Source: an uncultured Bacteroides sp. | GTDB lineage: Bacteria; Bacteroidota; Bacteroidia; Bacteroidales; Bacteroidaceae | Assembly: GCA_905198575.1 (NCBI GenBank) | Contig: CAJKDC010000037.1 | Location: 1-23,766, forward strand | Direction of reading: 5' to 3' | Length of the DNA stretch: 23,766 nt | Shown here: piece by piece, positions 15,366 through 23,713 of the stretch | Position numbering within the stretch: position 1 is the first letter of the stretch | Layout of the letters: every line of letters starts with the position of its first letter | Made by a program: the position numbers and the translations under genes | Notes under the pieces: generated by a model | What the model was told of the DNA's origin: nothing | The model's input: only the letters and a program-made list of their open reading frames with translations | Databases searched by the model: none

Positions 15366-17069
15366 ATGAAAAAAATATCCATTTTGCTGGCATGCATCAG
15401 TATGTCGACAAGCTTCAGCATAGCCCAAGCCCTTCCCAAATGGGCGTCGAAAGCCCAAAAGGCCGTTTTTTCCATTGTTACGTATGATAAAGACAACTCT
15501 ATACTAAATACAGGAAACGGTTTCTTCATCGACGAAAAAGGTACCGCACTATCCGATTACACACTGTTTAAAGGAGCCAATCGGGCTGTTGTTATCACAG
15601 CAGACGGTAAAGAGCAGCCTGTAAAATACATCCTCGGTGCTAACGGTATCTATGATGTTGTAAAATTCAGTGTAGAGACCTCCAAAAAGACAGCAGCACT
15701 GCCTGTTGCCACTACGGCCATATCTACCGGACAAAACGCTTATCTGCTGCCATATGCAACACAAAAGAGCAATAGCGCCAAGCAAGGAACTGTAAATAAA
15801 GTAGATACAATTGCCAACAATGCATACTATTATACACTTTCTTTTGGCACTGAAGACAAAGAAATCAGTTGTCCGGTAATGAACGAAGCCGGTGAGGTAG
15901 TTGCCATGATTCAAAAAAACAGTGATGCAGAGAGCAAAGTAAGCTATGCCATCGGTGCTAGTTTTGCTGCCGATCTGTCCATCTCAGCTCTATCCTTGAA
16001 CGATGCTACACTTCAGGGTATAGGTATTAAAAAAGCGCTTCCTGACACTGAAGACCAGGCTTTGATATATCTCTTTATGGCATCCTCACAGCTAGAGTCT
16101 GCCAAATACAGCGAATTGCTGGACGATTTTATCGCACAGTATCCCAATAATACAGAAGGGTATCTGCGCCGTGCCACTTATGCGGTTGGTCTGGACCAAG
16201 AACAAAGCTACGCAGCAGCTGAAGCCGATTTAGAGCAAATGCTGAAAGTATCTGCCAATAAAGAAGAAAGCTATTACCAGATAAGCAAGCTCATTTATAA
16301 TTATACACTGGCAATGGGAGAGAAACCACTCTACAAAGACTGGGGATACGAAAAGGCACTTACCGACATCAACGAAGCTCTTAAAATCAAACAGGAAGGT
16401 ATATATCTCCAGCTTCAGGGCGATATTTACTTTGCCATGAAAAAATATGCAGATGCTTATACCAGCTACAATGCCGTAAACCAGACACCTATAGCCAGTG
16501 CAGCGACTTATTTCTCTGCAGCGAAAGCACTTGAGTTATCCGAAAGCAGTGATACCACACGTATCTTGTCATTACTGGACAGTGCCGTGAATAAATTTAA
16601 CGAGCCTTACGGGCAAGAAGCTGCACCGTATCTATACGAAAGAGCCGCATTCAAATCCCGCGCCGGCAAACACCGGGAAGCTGTATTAGACTATAATTTG
16701 TTCTACGATGCCATGCTGGGACAAGTAAATGTAAACTTCTATCTGGAAAGAGAACAGTCGGCCATCCAGTCGCGCATGTACCAGCAAGCCATTGACGACA
16801 TCAACAAAGCAACCGAACTAGCTCCGCAAGATGCCAGCATATGGTTAGAAAAAGGTTCGGTACATGTCCGTGTGGGACAGCATGATGAGGCTGTTGCTGC
16901 ATTAAACAAATGCATTGAACTGGATGCAAAAAATGCAGCAGCCTACCGCATGAAAGGTTATAGTCTTGTTCAGCTCAAAAAGAAAAAAGAGGCCCGCGAA
17001 GCTTTCCTTAAAGCAAAAGAGTTAGGCGATACTGTAGCCGAAGGACTGATGAACAAATATTGTAAATAA
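15366..17069 (+). CDS. Exported degenerate trypsin-like / TPR protein
   Basis: A 567-residue protein with a signal peptide (about 1-22: KK, hydrophobic core, cut near AQA-LP). Residues about 25-210 have the outline of a HtrA-like trypsin fold (TGNGFFIDEKGTALSDYTLF, YDVVKFSVE, then VMNEAGEVVAMI), but the usual NH of the His motif is DY and the GNSGGP serine motif is missing (KEISCPVMNEAG). It is therefore probably not a working protease. The remainder (about 225-567) is alpha-helical tetratricopeptide repeats; clear units include AYTSYNAVNQ, QAIDDINKATELAPQDASIW and EAVAALNKCIELDAKNAAAY. Export and TPRs suggest a periplasmic scaffold. It is last in the dnaN cluster, 11 bases after rlmB, and is followed by a strong terminator. 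Confidence 0.75.
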   Translation: MKKISILLACISMSTSFSIAQALPKWASKAQKAVFSIVTYDKDNSILNTGNGFFIDEKGTALSDYTLFKGANRAVVITADGKEQPVKYILGANGIYDVVKFSVETSKKTAALPVATTAISTGQNAYLLPYATQKSNSAKQGTVNKVDTIANNAYYYTLSFGTEDKEISCPVMNEAGEVVAMIQKNSDAESKVSYAIGASFAADLSISALSLNDATLQGIGIKKALPDTEDQALIYLFMASSQLESAKYSELLDDFIAQYPNNTEGYLRRATYAVGLDQEQSYAAAEADLEQMLKVSANKEESYYQISKLIYNYTLAMGEKPLYKDWGYEKALTDINEALKIKQEGIYLQLQGDIYFAMKKYADAYTSYNAVNQTPIASAATYFSAAKALELSESSDTTRILSLLDSAVNKFNEPYGQEAAPYLYERAAFKSRAGKHREAVLDYNLFYDAMLGQVNVNFYLEREQSAIQSRMYQQAIDDINKATELAPQDASIWLEKGSVHVRVGQHDEAVAALNKCIELDAKNAAAYRMKGYSLVQLKKKKEAREAFLKAKELGDTVAEGLMNKYCK

Positions 17070-17089
17070 CAGACAGCTGATAATAATGC

Positions 17090-17140
17090 AAGAAGGCGAA
17101 CCCACCTCAACATATAGTTGACCGGCGGATTCGCCTTCTT
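17090..17140. terminator. Bidirectional terminator between the TPR gene and cobS
   Basis: AAGAAGGCGAA (17090-17100) pairs perfectly with TTCGCCTTCTT (17130-17140), followed by more T. The 29-base loop can form a small inner CAAC/GTTG stem. It lies between convergent genes. Confidence 0.85.
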
Positions 17141-17144
17141 TTTT

Positions 17145-17888
17145 TTACTGCATACATAAAGCAGTCAAATAAAATGAAAACTCCGATAAAAGAAACAGAG
17201 CTCCACAGCAATCACCTGTATATCCCTGTATTTTTTTCCTCAGATAACGTATCATCAGTCCTGTCACAACAAGAGGAGCAAGAGCTGCTGCCAGAAAATT
17301 TCCCGTCAACACATACAATAATGCTAAAGCAACCAGTCCATTTAAAGCCACACCTGCAATGGCAGGTATCGGCATACGCTCGTAAACGACCTTCGCCTTG
17401 GCCTCTTCTTCTTTCCTGGCATAAGGCAGAAAATTGATAAGCTGTGCACTGCAACACTTACTCCACACATCACCGGTCCATACTAGACAAGCGGCAACTG
17501 CCGGAGTAAAAGCAACCAGGACCTGTGAAAGAAGCAAAAAATACAGAACTAAGCCCAGCACACCATACGTACCGATATGAGAATCCTTCATAATAGCAAG
17601 AATCCTTTCGCGCGAAGTACCACCGCCAAATCCATCACAAAAATCGGCAAAGCCATCTTCGTGCAAGGCACCCGTAAGCATTATCCGTGCCAAGATAGCC
17701 AGCAATACTGCTATATATGCCGGGAATATGTATGAAGCACCATACAATACCAAGGCCATAACACCCCCTGTAAGCCATCCGATAAAAGGCCAACACTCCA
17801 CTACCCGTTTATAATATCCGGCAGGGACCTCTACCCAGCGCCATAAAGGCAAACGGGTAAAAAAAATCAATGCTGCCAACAATCGCAT
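17145..17888 (-). CDS. cobS: Adenosylcobinamide-GDP ribazoletransferase (cobalamin synthase)
   Basis: An integral membrane enzyme (247 residues, about six hydrophobic segments) that joins adenosylcobinamide-GDP to alpha-ribazole(-phosphate), the last step of nucleotide-loop assembly of cobalamin. The cytosolic motif DGFADFCDGFGGG with ILAIMKDSHIGTYG is the family's metal/substrate site. I start at the ATG 17888 (MRLLAALIFFTRLPLWRW), the usual CobS N-terminus, one base after the cobT stop. A longer in-frame start at 17921 would run into cobT. No cobC-type phosphatase follows; a terminator ends the operon here. Confidence 0.92.
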   Translation of the reverse strand: MRLLAALIFFTRLPLWRWVEVPAGYYKRVVECWPFIGWLTGGVMALVLYGASYIFPAYIAVLLAILARIMLTGALHEDGFADFCDGFGGGTSRERILAIMKDSHIGTYGVLGLVLYFLLLSQVLVAFTPAVAACLVWTGDVWSKCCSAQLINFLPYARKEEEAKAKVVYERMPIPAIAGVALNGLVALALLYVLTGNFLAAALAPLVVTGLMIRYLRKKIQGYTGDCCGALFLLSEFSFYLTALCMQ

Positions 17889-17889
17889 A

Positions 17890-18927
17890 TCAAAAATATT
17901 TAGTGATGGATGCATTGGCAAAATTATCCATCCCCTGCAACATCAATTCTGCCGATTTCAAAATCGGAAAGGCGCAAACAGCTCCCGATCCTTCACCCAG
18001 TCGCAAGCCGAGGTTCAGCAATCCTTTTACCCCCAGATAATCCAATACCAATTTGTGGCCTGCTTCATCACCCTGATGGCCAAAGATAGCATAATCCAAA
18101 ACATGTGGATAGAGACGAGAGGCAGCCAGTATACAGTTGGTCATAATGAAACCATCCACCAGAATAATCATACCCAACTCGGCAGCCTTGAGCATACCAC
18201 CCACAGCCATTACCATCTCGAATCCACCAAACCATGCCATAATATTCCGTGGAGTATAGTCGCCTGTGTAATTTGCCACCGCCTGCTGCAAGACTTCCAG
18301 CTTATGCCGAACTCCAGCATCATCCAGTCCGCTTCCAGCACCTACACACTGTGCCAAAGGAATTTCCGTAAACAGATGCATCCACACGGAAGAAGCCGAG
18401 GTATTCCCGATGCCCATTTCACCAAAACTTACCACATTGCACCCTTTACGATACACCTCGTCTACAACAGAAGCCCCCCGTTCAAGGCACAACTCACATT
18501 CTTCTGCCGTCATGGCAGGACCTTTCAGAAAACTACGGGTCCCTTTGCCTACACTGCAATTCACAATCCCTTTTTCGTAAGGCAAATCATAATCAACCCC
18601 TGCATCCACCAGCAACAACTCGAATCCATGCTGTCTGCACAGGAAATTTATCCCGGCTCCACCGTGGATAAAATTACTCATCTGCTGCCAGGTTATCTCC
18701 TTGGGCGATTTGCTCACTCCCTCTTCCACTATGCCATGGTCAGCAGCAAATAAAATGTTATACGGATGCCGCAGACATGGATTTAAAGACTGCTGAATCC
18801 ACCCCATCTGTAAAGCCAGCTGCTCCAACCTGCCCAATGAGCCTTTCGGTTTAGTCAGATTGTCAATTTTCTCCATCAAATCTCTGCGGATTGTTTCATC
18901 CGGACGATTCACACTAAAATGCATCAT
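17890..18927 (-). CDS. cobT: Nicotinate-nucleotide-dimethylbenzimidazole phosphoribosyltransferase
   Basis: A 345-residue cytosolic enzyme that moves ribose phosphate from nicotinate mononucleotide to dimethylbenzimidazole (or another base), giving alpha-ribazole phosphate, the lower ligand of cobalamin. Family marks are KPKGSLGRLEQLA near the start (about 28-40), AADHGI, GEMGIGNTSAS, and LRLGEGSGA, in which E312 corresponds to the catalytic base. The length is normal. The gene sits 24 bases after cobU and one base before cobS in a single minus-strand transcript. The start is a double ATG (MM); the second is equally possible. Confidence 0.95.
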   Translation of the reverse strand: MMHFSVNRPDETIRRDLMEKIDNLTKPKGSLGRLEQLALQMGWIQQSLNPCLRHPYNILFAADHGIVEEGVSKSPKEITWQQMSNFIHGGAGINFLCRQHGFELLLVDAGVDYDLPYEKGIVNCSVGKGTRSFLKGPAMTAEECELCLERGASVVDEVYRKGCNVVSFGEMGIGNTSASSVWMHLFTEIPLAQCVGAGSGLDDAGVRHKLEVLQQAVANYTGDYTPRNIMAWFGGFEMVMAVGGMLKAAELGMIILVDGFIMTNCILAASRLYPHVLDYAIFGHQGDEAGHKLVLDYLGVKGLLNLGLRLGEGSGAVCAFPILKSAELMLQGMDNFANASITKYF

Positions 18928-18951
18928 ATTTCTAATCGTATTTAATACTTC

Positions 18952-19461
18952 TTATTTCACCTTTACCGGAATGCCGGATACCATCCAGAACACCTCATCT
19001 GCATGAGCTGCAATATACTGATTCATCCATCCCTGCATATCCGTAAACTTTCGCTGAATCTGATTTTCGGATACAGCACCACAACCGATTTCATTCGTAA
19101 CAAAAATGAAAACTGCATCCTGTGCCGTAAAAGCATCAAACTCACGTTTCACCGTTGCCAGTGACTCCTGTACCTTGGCTTCCATATCAAAAAAGAAATT
19201 GGTACACCACAGCGTAACGCAGTCTATCAGGACGACTCTTCCGGACACATTATGCACACTCAGTGTCTTTTCTTCTTCTATGTTGGTCCACTCCGGTCCT
19301 CTCCGTTCCTGATGCTTGCATACGCGTTCACGGAATTCATCATCCCAAATACGGGCTGTAGCCATATAAACCGGATGAGCCGACAACTGCAAAGCCAACT
19401 GCTCGGCATACGAACTCTTTCCGGAACGTGCTCCCCCGGTTATCAATATCACTTTCTTCAT
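18952..19461 (-). CDS. cobU: Adenosylcobinamide kinase / adenosylcobinamide-phosphate guanylyltransferase
   Basis: A 169-residue enzyme that phosphorylates adenosylcobinamide and then attaches GMP, making adenosylcobinamide-GDP for CobS. The P-loop is G9-GARSGKSSYAE, and H50 in KHQERRGPEW matches the histidine that carries GMP in Salmonella CobU. VLIDCVTLWCTN and FVTNEIGCGAV are also family motifs. The start codon overlaps the tilS stop (ATGA), so cobU is translationally coupled to an essential tRNA-modification gene. Confidence 0.94.
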   Translation of the reverse strand: MKKVILITGGARSGKSSYAEQLALQLSAHPVYMATARIWDDEFRERVCKHQERRGPEWTNIEEEKTLSVHNVSGRVVLIDCVTLWCTNFFFDMEAKVQESLATVKREFDAFTAQDAVFIFVTNEIGCGAVSENQIQRKFTDMQGWMNQYIAAHADEVFWMVSGIPVKVK

Positions 19462-20738
19462 ATCTGATTCTTTATACGTAAAACCAATACACGCTGCGTT
19501 TTCCCGGTCACTTTGAAGCGGTCGTCTATCCGCTCGTTCACCAGCCAGACAACTTCACCGGAAGCATTGCACACCACATATTGACTCTCTTTTTCGAACA
19601 ATGTTTTTTTTCTGTCTTTCAAATAATTGCGCACGCTTTTTTTACCTTTCATACCAAAAGGAACAAAAGCATCGCCAGACTGCCACTTACGCAATACCAG
19701 CGGTTGCATCACCGTATCAGCATCCAGAAAAGCAATCCGATTATCCTTTTCTATTTCCACACTATCCTTATCAGCCTCCTGCACAAGCAACTCAGGCACC
19801 GGACACTCACCTCCCACCAGACGCAGCAATAAAAAATCACGGTCTTTCAGTAATTCCCATTCTTTCGAAAGAAAGCGGCGTCCCGACTCGGCTTTCAAAG
19901 ACCGAAAGACCTCACCCACTTGTGCCGAATTGAACCCTAGCGGATACAACAACTCATATAGCAAGGCCTGCGGTGCGACCTCCGCCAGCAATCCGGCTAT
20001 CGAAATGCTGTTCTCCTTTCTGACACGCTGAGCTGCCTCATGCATGGCTTGCTGATAGACGGCCGATGTATCCGACAAGCGCATTGCCGTTTCGGCCAAT
20101 GTATCATCGACTGACGGATTCAGCTCACGCAACAATGGCAATACATTCAGCCTGATTTTGTTTCGCATATATTCATCCACCAGGTTCGTACTGTCTGTCA
20201 CATAATCTTGCTGCAGTGCTTCCAGATAATCCAGAATATCCGCTCTGCTTACCCCCAGTATAGGCCGAACTACCCGACCATTTACAGCTGCAATCCCTTT
20301 CAAGCCTTTAATACCAGTACCACGCACCAGGTTCAACAGAAATGTCTCCACACTATCGTCCCGATGATGCGCCACGGCTATCACACGGGCCCCACAAACA
20401 GGCAGTAACGACTCGAACCATGCATAGCGCAGTTCGCGTGCAGCCATTTCTATGGAGATGCCTTTACCCGCAGCATACTCCTTTGTCTGAAAATCCACTT
20501 TATGTAAAGGAACGCGCAGCGTTTCGCACAAACGAACTACAAAAGCCTCATCACGGTCGGACTCCTCACCCCGCAAATGGAAATTGCAATGTGCAGCCTC
20601 ACAACGGTATCCCAACTGCAGTAAAACCCGCAACAGTGCTACCGAATCGGCCCCACCACTCAAAGCTACAAGGACCTTGTCTGTCAAGCCAAAAAGTCCT
20701 TTTTCTGTAATATATCTATTAATCTTATTCTTAAACAT
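19458..20738 (-). CDS. tilS: tRNA(Ile)-lysidine synthetase
   Basis: A 426-residue ATP-pyrophosphatase that attaches lysine to C34 of tRNA-Ile(CAU), switching it from Met to Ile decoding; it is normally essential. The N-terminal PP-loop is S27-GGADS32, with AHCNFHLRGEESDRDE and AVAHHRDDSVETFLLNLVRGTGIKGL in the catalytic domain. A middle helical domain and a C-terminal TilS_C-type domain (about 340-426, GDAFVPFGMKGKKSVRNYLKD) follow. The ATG at 20736-20738 is the only plausible start, since the next Met is well after the PP-loop. The promoter -7 element is only a few bases upstream, so the transcript looks leaderless. It is first gene of the tilS-cobUTS operon. Confidence 0.95.
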   Translation of the reverse strand: MFKNKINRYITEKGLFGLTDKVLVALSGGADSVALLRVLLQLGYRCEAAHCNFHLRGEESDRDEAFVVRLCETLRVPLHKVDFQTKEYAAGKGISIEMAARELRYAWFESLLPVCGARVIAVAHHRDDSVETFLLNLVRGTGIKGLKGIAAVNGRVVRPILGVSRADILDYLEALQQDYVTDSTNLVDEYMRNKIRLNVLPLLRELNPSVDDTLAETAMRLSDTSAVYQQAMHEAAQRVRKENSISIAGLLAEVAPQALLYELLYPLGFNSAQVGEVFRSLKAESGRRFLSKEWELLKDRDFLLLRLVGGECPVPELLVQEADKDSVEIEKDNRIAFLDADTVMQPLVLRKWQSGDAFVPFGMKGKKSVRNYLKDRKKTLFEKESQYVVCNASGEVVWLVNERIDDRFKVTGKTQRVLVLRIKNQI

Positions 20739-20742
20739 ATCA

Positions 20743-20774
20743 CAAAGATACGTAAAGCCTAGAGTAGTGACAAA
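20743..20774 (-). promoter_or_regulatory. Promoter of the tilS-cobUTS operon
   Basis: On the minus strand TTTG (20774-20771, -33) and TATCTTTG (20750-20743, -7) match the Bacteroidota consensus, with a 20-base spacer. The tilS ATG begins at 20738, only 4 bases past the -7 box, where the start of transcription is expected. Confidence 0.7.
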
Positions 20775-20893
20775 CAGAAAATGCAGTTTTCTGATTTCAA
20801 ATTAACAAGTATGTTCCACTGCATTACAAAAGCAAAGAAAATAAGAGCAGTACTGCCCTCCAAATTTTTCTTTATTTAAAAACATTCTAAATA

Positions 20894-20925
20894 CTTGGCT
20901 GATTTATACCAAAAATATATCTTTG
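20894..20925 (+). promoter_or_regulatory. Promoter of feoAB
   Basis: CTTG at 20894-20897 (-33-like) and TATCTTTG at 20918-20925 (-7) are 20 bases apart. Transcription would start near 20930 and leave a leader of roughly 14 bases before the ATG at 20944. The in-frame TTG at 20923 lies inside the -7 box and is not a start. Confidence 0.65.
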
Positions 20926-20943
20926 CACAAAATATCAGAAAAA

Positions 20944-23424
20944 ATGCGACTTTCAGAATTAAAGACAAAAGAAAAAGGAATAATAGTCAAGGTGTTAGGC
21001 CATGGCGGTTTTCGTCGCCGTATCATCGAAATGGGATTTATCAAAGGGAAAGAAGTTGAAGTAATACTGAACGCTCCCCTACGCGATCCTATCAAATACA
21101 AGATAATGGGATACGAAATTTCCCTCCGCCGCCAGGAAGCAGACATGATTGAAGTAATCAGCGAAGAAGAAGCTCGTCTGCATTTGAATGAAGATAACTT
21201 CCACGGTTCCATTACCGAAAATATCCCCGTACCAGAATCTGAAATGAAAGCCATAGCGCGTGGCAAACGGCGCACCATCAACGTAGCTTTGGTGGGAAAT
21301 CCCAACTGCGGAAAAACATCCCTGTTCAACATTGCTTCCGGAGCCCATGAACATGTAGGCAACTACAGCGGGGTTACCGTCGATGCCAAAGAAGGCTTTT
21401 TCAACTTCCAAGGGTACCAGTTCTGTCTGGTTGACCTTCCAGGCACTTATTCCCTTTCGGCATACTCTCCCGAAGAAATCTACGTACGCCGACACATCAT
21501 CGATAAAACTCCGGATGTGATTATCAATGTAGTTGATGCCACTAATCTGGAGCGTAACCTCTATCTTACTACCCAGCTTATTGACATGAACGTACGCATG
21601 GTGATAGCCCTCAACATGTACGACGCATTCAAGCAAAGCGGAAATACACTTGACATCCCACACCTCAGCCAACTGTTAGGTGTTCCTATCGTTCCTACAA
21701 CCAGTCGCACGGGTGACGGTATCGAGAACCTCTTCCATGTAATTATCGGACTTTACGAAGGAGCCGACTTTACGGGACAGAAAGAAGAAATAAAAAACGA
21801 AATACTGAAAGAATTCTGCGAATGGCACGACACGTATGTGCCCGACCATAAATACGACAGTGACCACGACCACGATAACGATCCGCTCACTTCCGGCTAT
21901 ATCCGTCACATCCACATCAACCACGGTCCTGAACTGGAAAAAAGCATTGATGCCGTAAAGAAAGCCATCGGAAAAAACGAAAGTATCCGCTCGAAATACT
22001 CCACCCGCTATCTGGCCATCAAGTTGCTGGAAAACGACAAGGAAACAGAAGAAAAAGAAATCAGCAGTCTGCCTAACCATGCAGAAATCATACGCTTACG
22101 TGATGAAGAGAACCAGCGCATCCGTTCCATCATGAACGAAGATTGCGAACAGGCCATCACCGATGCCAAATACGGATTCATATCGGGAGCCATGAAGGAA
22201 ACCTACGTGGACAATCACCAAGATACAGAACAGTTTACACGCATCGTTGACAGTATCGTAACCCACCGGATATGGGGATATCCCATTTTCTTCATCCTGC
22301 TCTACATCATGTTCGAAGGAACCTTTACCCTGGGAGCCTACCCGCAGGCATGGATAGAATGGCTGGTAGGCTTCTGCGGCGAAATGATTGCAACCTACAT
22401 GCCCGACGGTGCACTGAAAGACATGCTGGTAGACGGAATCATCGGTGGTGTAGGCGGCGTAATTGTCTTTCTGCCCAATATCCTGCTGCTCTACCTGTTC
22501 ATTTCCATCATGGAAGACTCCGGATACATGGCCCGCTCCGCATTCATCATGGACAAAATCATGCACAAGATGGGGTTGCACGGAAAATCATTCATCCCGC
22601 TGATAATGGGATTCGGATGCAACGTACCTGCCATCATGGCATCACGTATGATTGAGAACCGCAAGTGCCGTCTCATTACCATGCTTATCAATCCGCTTAT
22701 GTCGTGCAGTGCCCGTCTGCCGGTCTATCTTATTATGGTAGGAGCTTTCTTCCAGAAACAAGCCAGTCTGGTACTGCTCAGCATTTATGCCATCGGTATT
22801 TTTCTGGCCATCCTCATGGCACGTATTTTCAGTAAGTTTCTGGTAAAAGGCGATGAATCCCCCTTTGTAATGGAACTTCCTCCCTACCGTATGCCTACTT
22901 CCAAGACCATTTTACGCCACACATGGGAAAAGGGTCGCCAATACCTGCACAAGATGGGCGGAATCATCATGATTGCTTCCATCATCATCTGGTTCCTGGG
23001 ATATTATCCCAACCATACAGCGTATGAAAGCACTGCACAGCAACAGGAAAATTCCTACATCGGACAGATAGGCAAAGCCATCGAGCCGGTAATAGAACCG
23101 TTAGGATTCGACTGGAAATTGGGCATCGGACTGATTTCGGGTGTAGGTGCAAAAGAACTTGTGGTAAGTACGCTGGGCGTTTTATACACCAATGATACCG
23201 ATACAGACAACGTGAGTCTGGAAGAACGCCTGCCCATTACTCCGCTGGTGGCATACGGCTATATGATTTTTGTACTTATCTATTTCCCGTGCATTGCTAC
23301 CCTTGCTGCCATCAAGCAAGAGTCCGGCCACTGGAAATGGCCTCTGTTCACCATCATCTACACCACCTCGCTGGCATGGATAATGGCCTTCATTGTTCAT
23401 CAAGTCGGAAAATTTATTTTCTAA
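20944..23424 (+). CDS. feoAB: Fused FeoA-FeoB ferrous iron transporter
   Basis: An 826-residue protein joining FeoA (SH3-like, about 1-75) to the G-protein-coupled Fe(II) permease FeoB. The G domain has G1 G118-NPNCGKTS126, G3 D164-LPG, G4 N224-MYD227 and a G5-like TTSRTGDG. After it comes an unusual Asp/His-rich segment (about 294-325; W294-HDTYVPDHKY, then DSDHDHDND). The membrane part begins near residue 440 with about ten helices and both Gate motifs: GFGCNVPAIMASR and NPLMSCSARLPVYLIM. The FeoA-FeoB fusion is typical of Bacteroides and Porphyromonas. Start ATG 20944 gives MRLSELKTKEKG, the usual FeoA N-terminus. A small Cys-rich partner gene follows after 11 bases. Confidence 0.95.
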   Translation: MRLSELKTKEKGIIVKVLGHGGFRRRIIEMGFIKGKEVEVILNAPLRDPIKYKIMGYEISLRRQEADMIEVISEEEARLHLNEDNFHGSITENIPVPESEMKAIARGKRRTINVALVGNPNCGKTSLFNIASGAHEHVGNYSGVTVDAKEGFFNFQGYQFCLVDLPGTYSLSAYSPEEIYVRRHIIDKTPDVIINVVDATNLERNLYLTTQLIDMNVRMVIALNMYDAFKQSGNTLDIPHLSQLLGVPIVPTTSRTGDGIENLFHVIIGLYEGADFTGQKEEIKNEILKEFCEWHDTYVPDHKYDSDHDHDNDPLTSGYIRHIHINHGPELEKSIDAVKKAIGKNESIRSKYSTRYLAIKLLENDKETEEKEISSLPNHAEIIRLRDEENQRIRSIMNEDCEQAITDAKYGFISGAMKETYVDNHQDTEQFTRIVDSIVTHRIWGYPIFFILLYIMFEGTFTLGAYPQAWIEWLVGFCGEMIATYMPDGALKDMLVDGIIGGVGGVIVFLPNILLLYLFISIMEDSGYMARSAFIMDKIMHKMGLHGKSFIPLIMGFGCNVPAIMASRMIENRKCRLITMLINPLMSCSARLPVYLIMVGAFFQKQASLVLLSIYAIGIFLAILMARIFSKFLVKGDESPFVMELPPYRMPTSKTILRHTWEKGRQYLHKMGGIIMIASIIIWFLGYYPNHTAYESTAQQQENSYIGQIGKAIEPVIEPLGFDWKLGIGLISGVGAKELVVSTLGVLYTNDTDTDNVSLEERLPITPLVAYGYMIFVLIYFPCIATLAAIKQESGHWKWPLFTIIYTTSLAWIMAFIVHQVGKFIF

Positions 23425-23435
23425 ACCAATAAGAC

Positions 23436-23627
23436 ATGGGATTGCAAGAAATAATCGTATTCATCATAGTTGCGTTCTGCCTGACATTTGCAGGCAGACG
23501 CATTTATCTGTATTTCAACAATATAGAGAAAAACAAATTAAACTGTAGCAGCGGATGCGACCAGTGTGCGCTTAAAAACAGTCACTGCACTTCGGCTGCA
23601 AGTAAAAAGAAAGAACAAAAAAAGTGA
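23436..23627 (+). CDS. FeoB-associated Cys-rich membrane protein
   Basis: A 63-residue protein with one N-terminal membrane helix (about 5-20, EIIVFIIVAFCLTFAG), a short basic stretch, and a cytosolic Cys cluster CSSGCDQCALKNSHC (C-x4-C-x2-C-x6-C pattern), ending in a Lys-rich tail. This matches the FeoB-associated Cys-rich membrane family found next to feoB in Bacteroidota and Firmicutes. The cysteines could bind iron or act in redox handling at the permease, the place taken by FeoC in enterobacteria; that role is inferred. It is co-transcribed with feoAB. The stop codon sits between an A run and a T run. Confidence 0.88.
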   Translation: MGLQEIIVFIIVAFCLTFAGRRIYLYFNNIEKNKLNCSSGCDQCALKNSHCTSAASKKKEQKK

Positions 23628-23646
23628 GTTTTTTTTGCCAAAAGTA

Positions 23647-23676
23647 TTGCAGATTCAAAAAATAGTTGTACCTTTG
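23647..23676 (+). promoter_or_regulatory. Probable promoter of tRNA-Cys
   Basis: TTG at 23647-23649 (-33-like) and TACCTTTG at 23669-23676 (-7, TAnnTTTG) are spaced about 19 bases apart. Transcription would start near 23682, about 30 bases before the tRNA. Confidence 0.6.
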
Positions 23677-23713
23677 CAACCGCAATCGGATAACAACGAT
23701 GCAGTTAAACTTC

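Noticed and set aside
17889..17921. Earlier ATG for cobS inside cobT
   Set aside because: It would overlap the cobT end by 32 bases and add residues foreign to CobS; ATG 17888 gives the family start MRLLAALIF.
18055..18753. A 232-codon open frame on the plus strand
   Set aside because: It is a shadow of cobT on the other strand; its composition (many His, Thr, Pro) reflects antisense reading.
20739..20943. Possible cobalamin riboswitch between tilS and feoAB
   Set aside because: The spacer is about 205 bases, A/T-rich and holds two divergent promoters; no B12-box-like sequence or multi-stem structure is seen.
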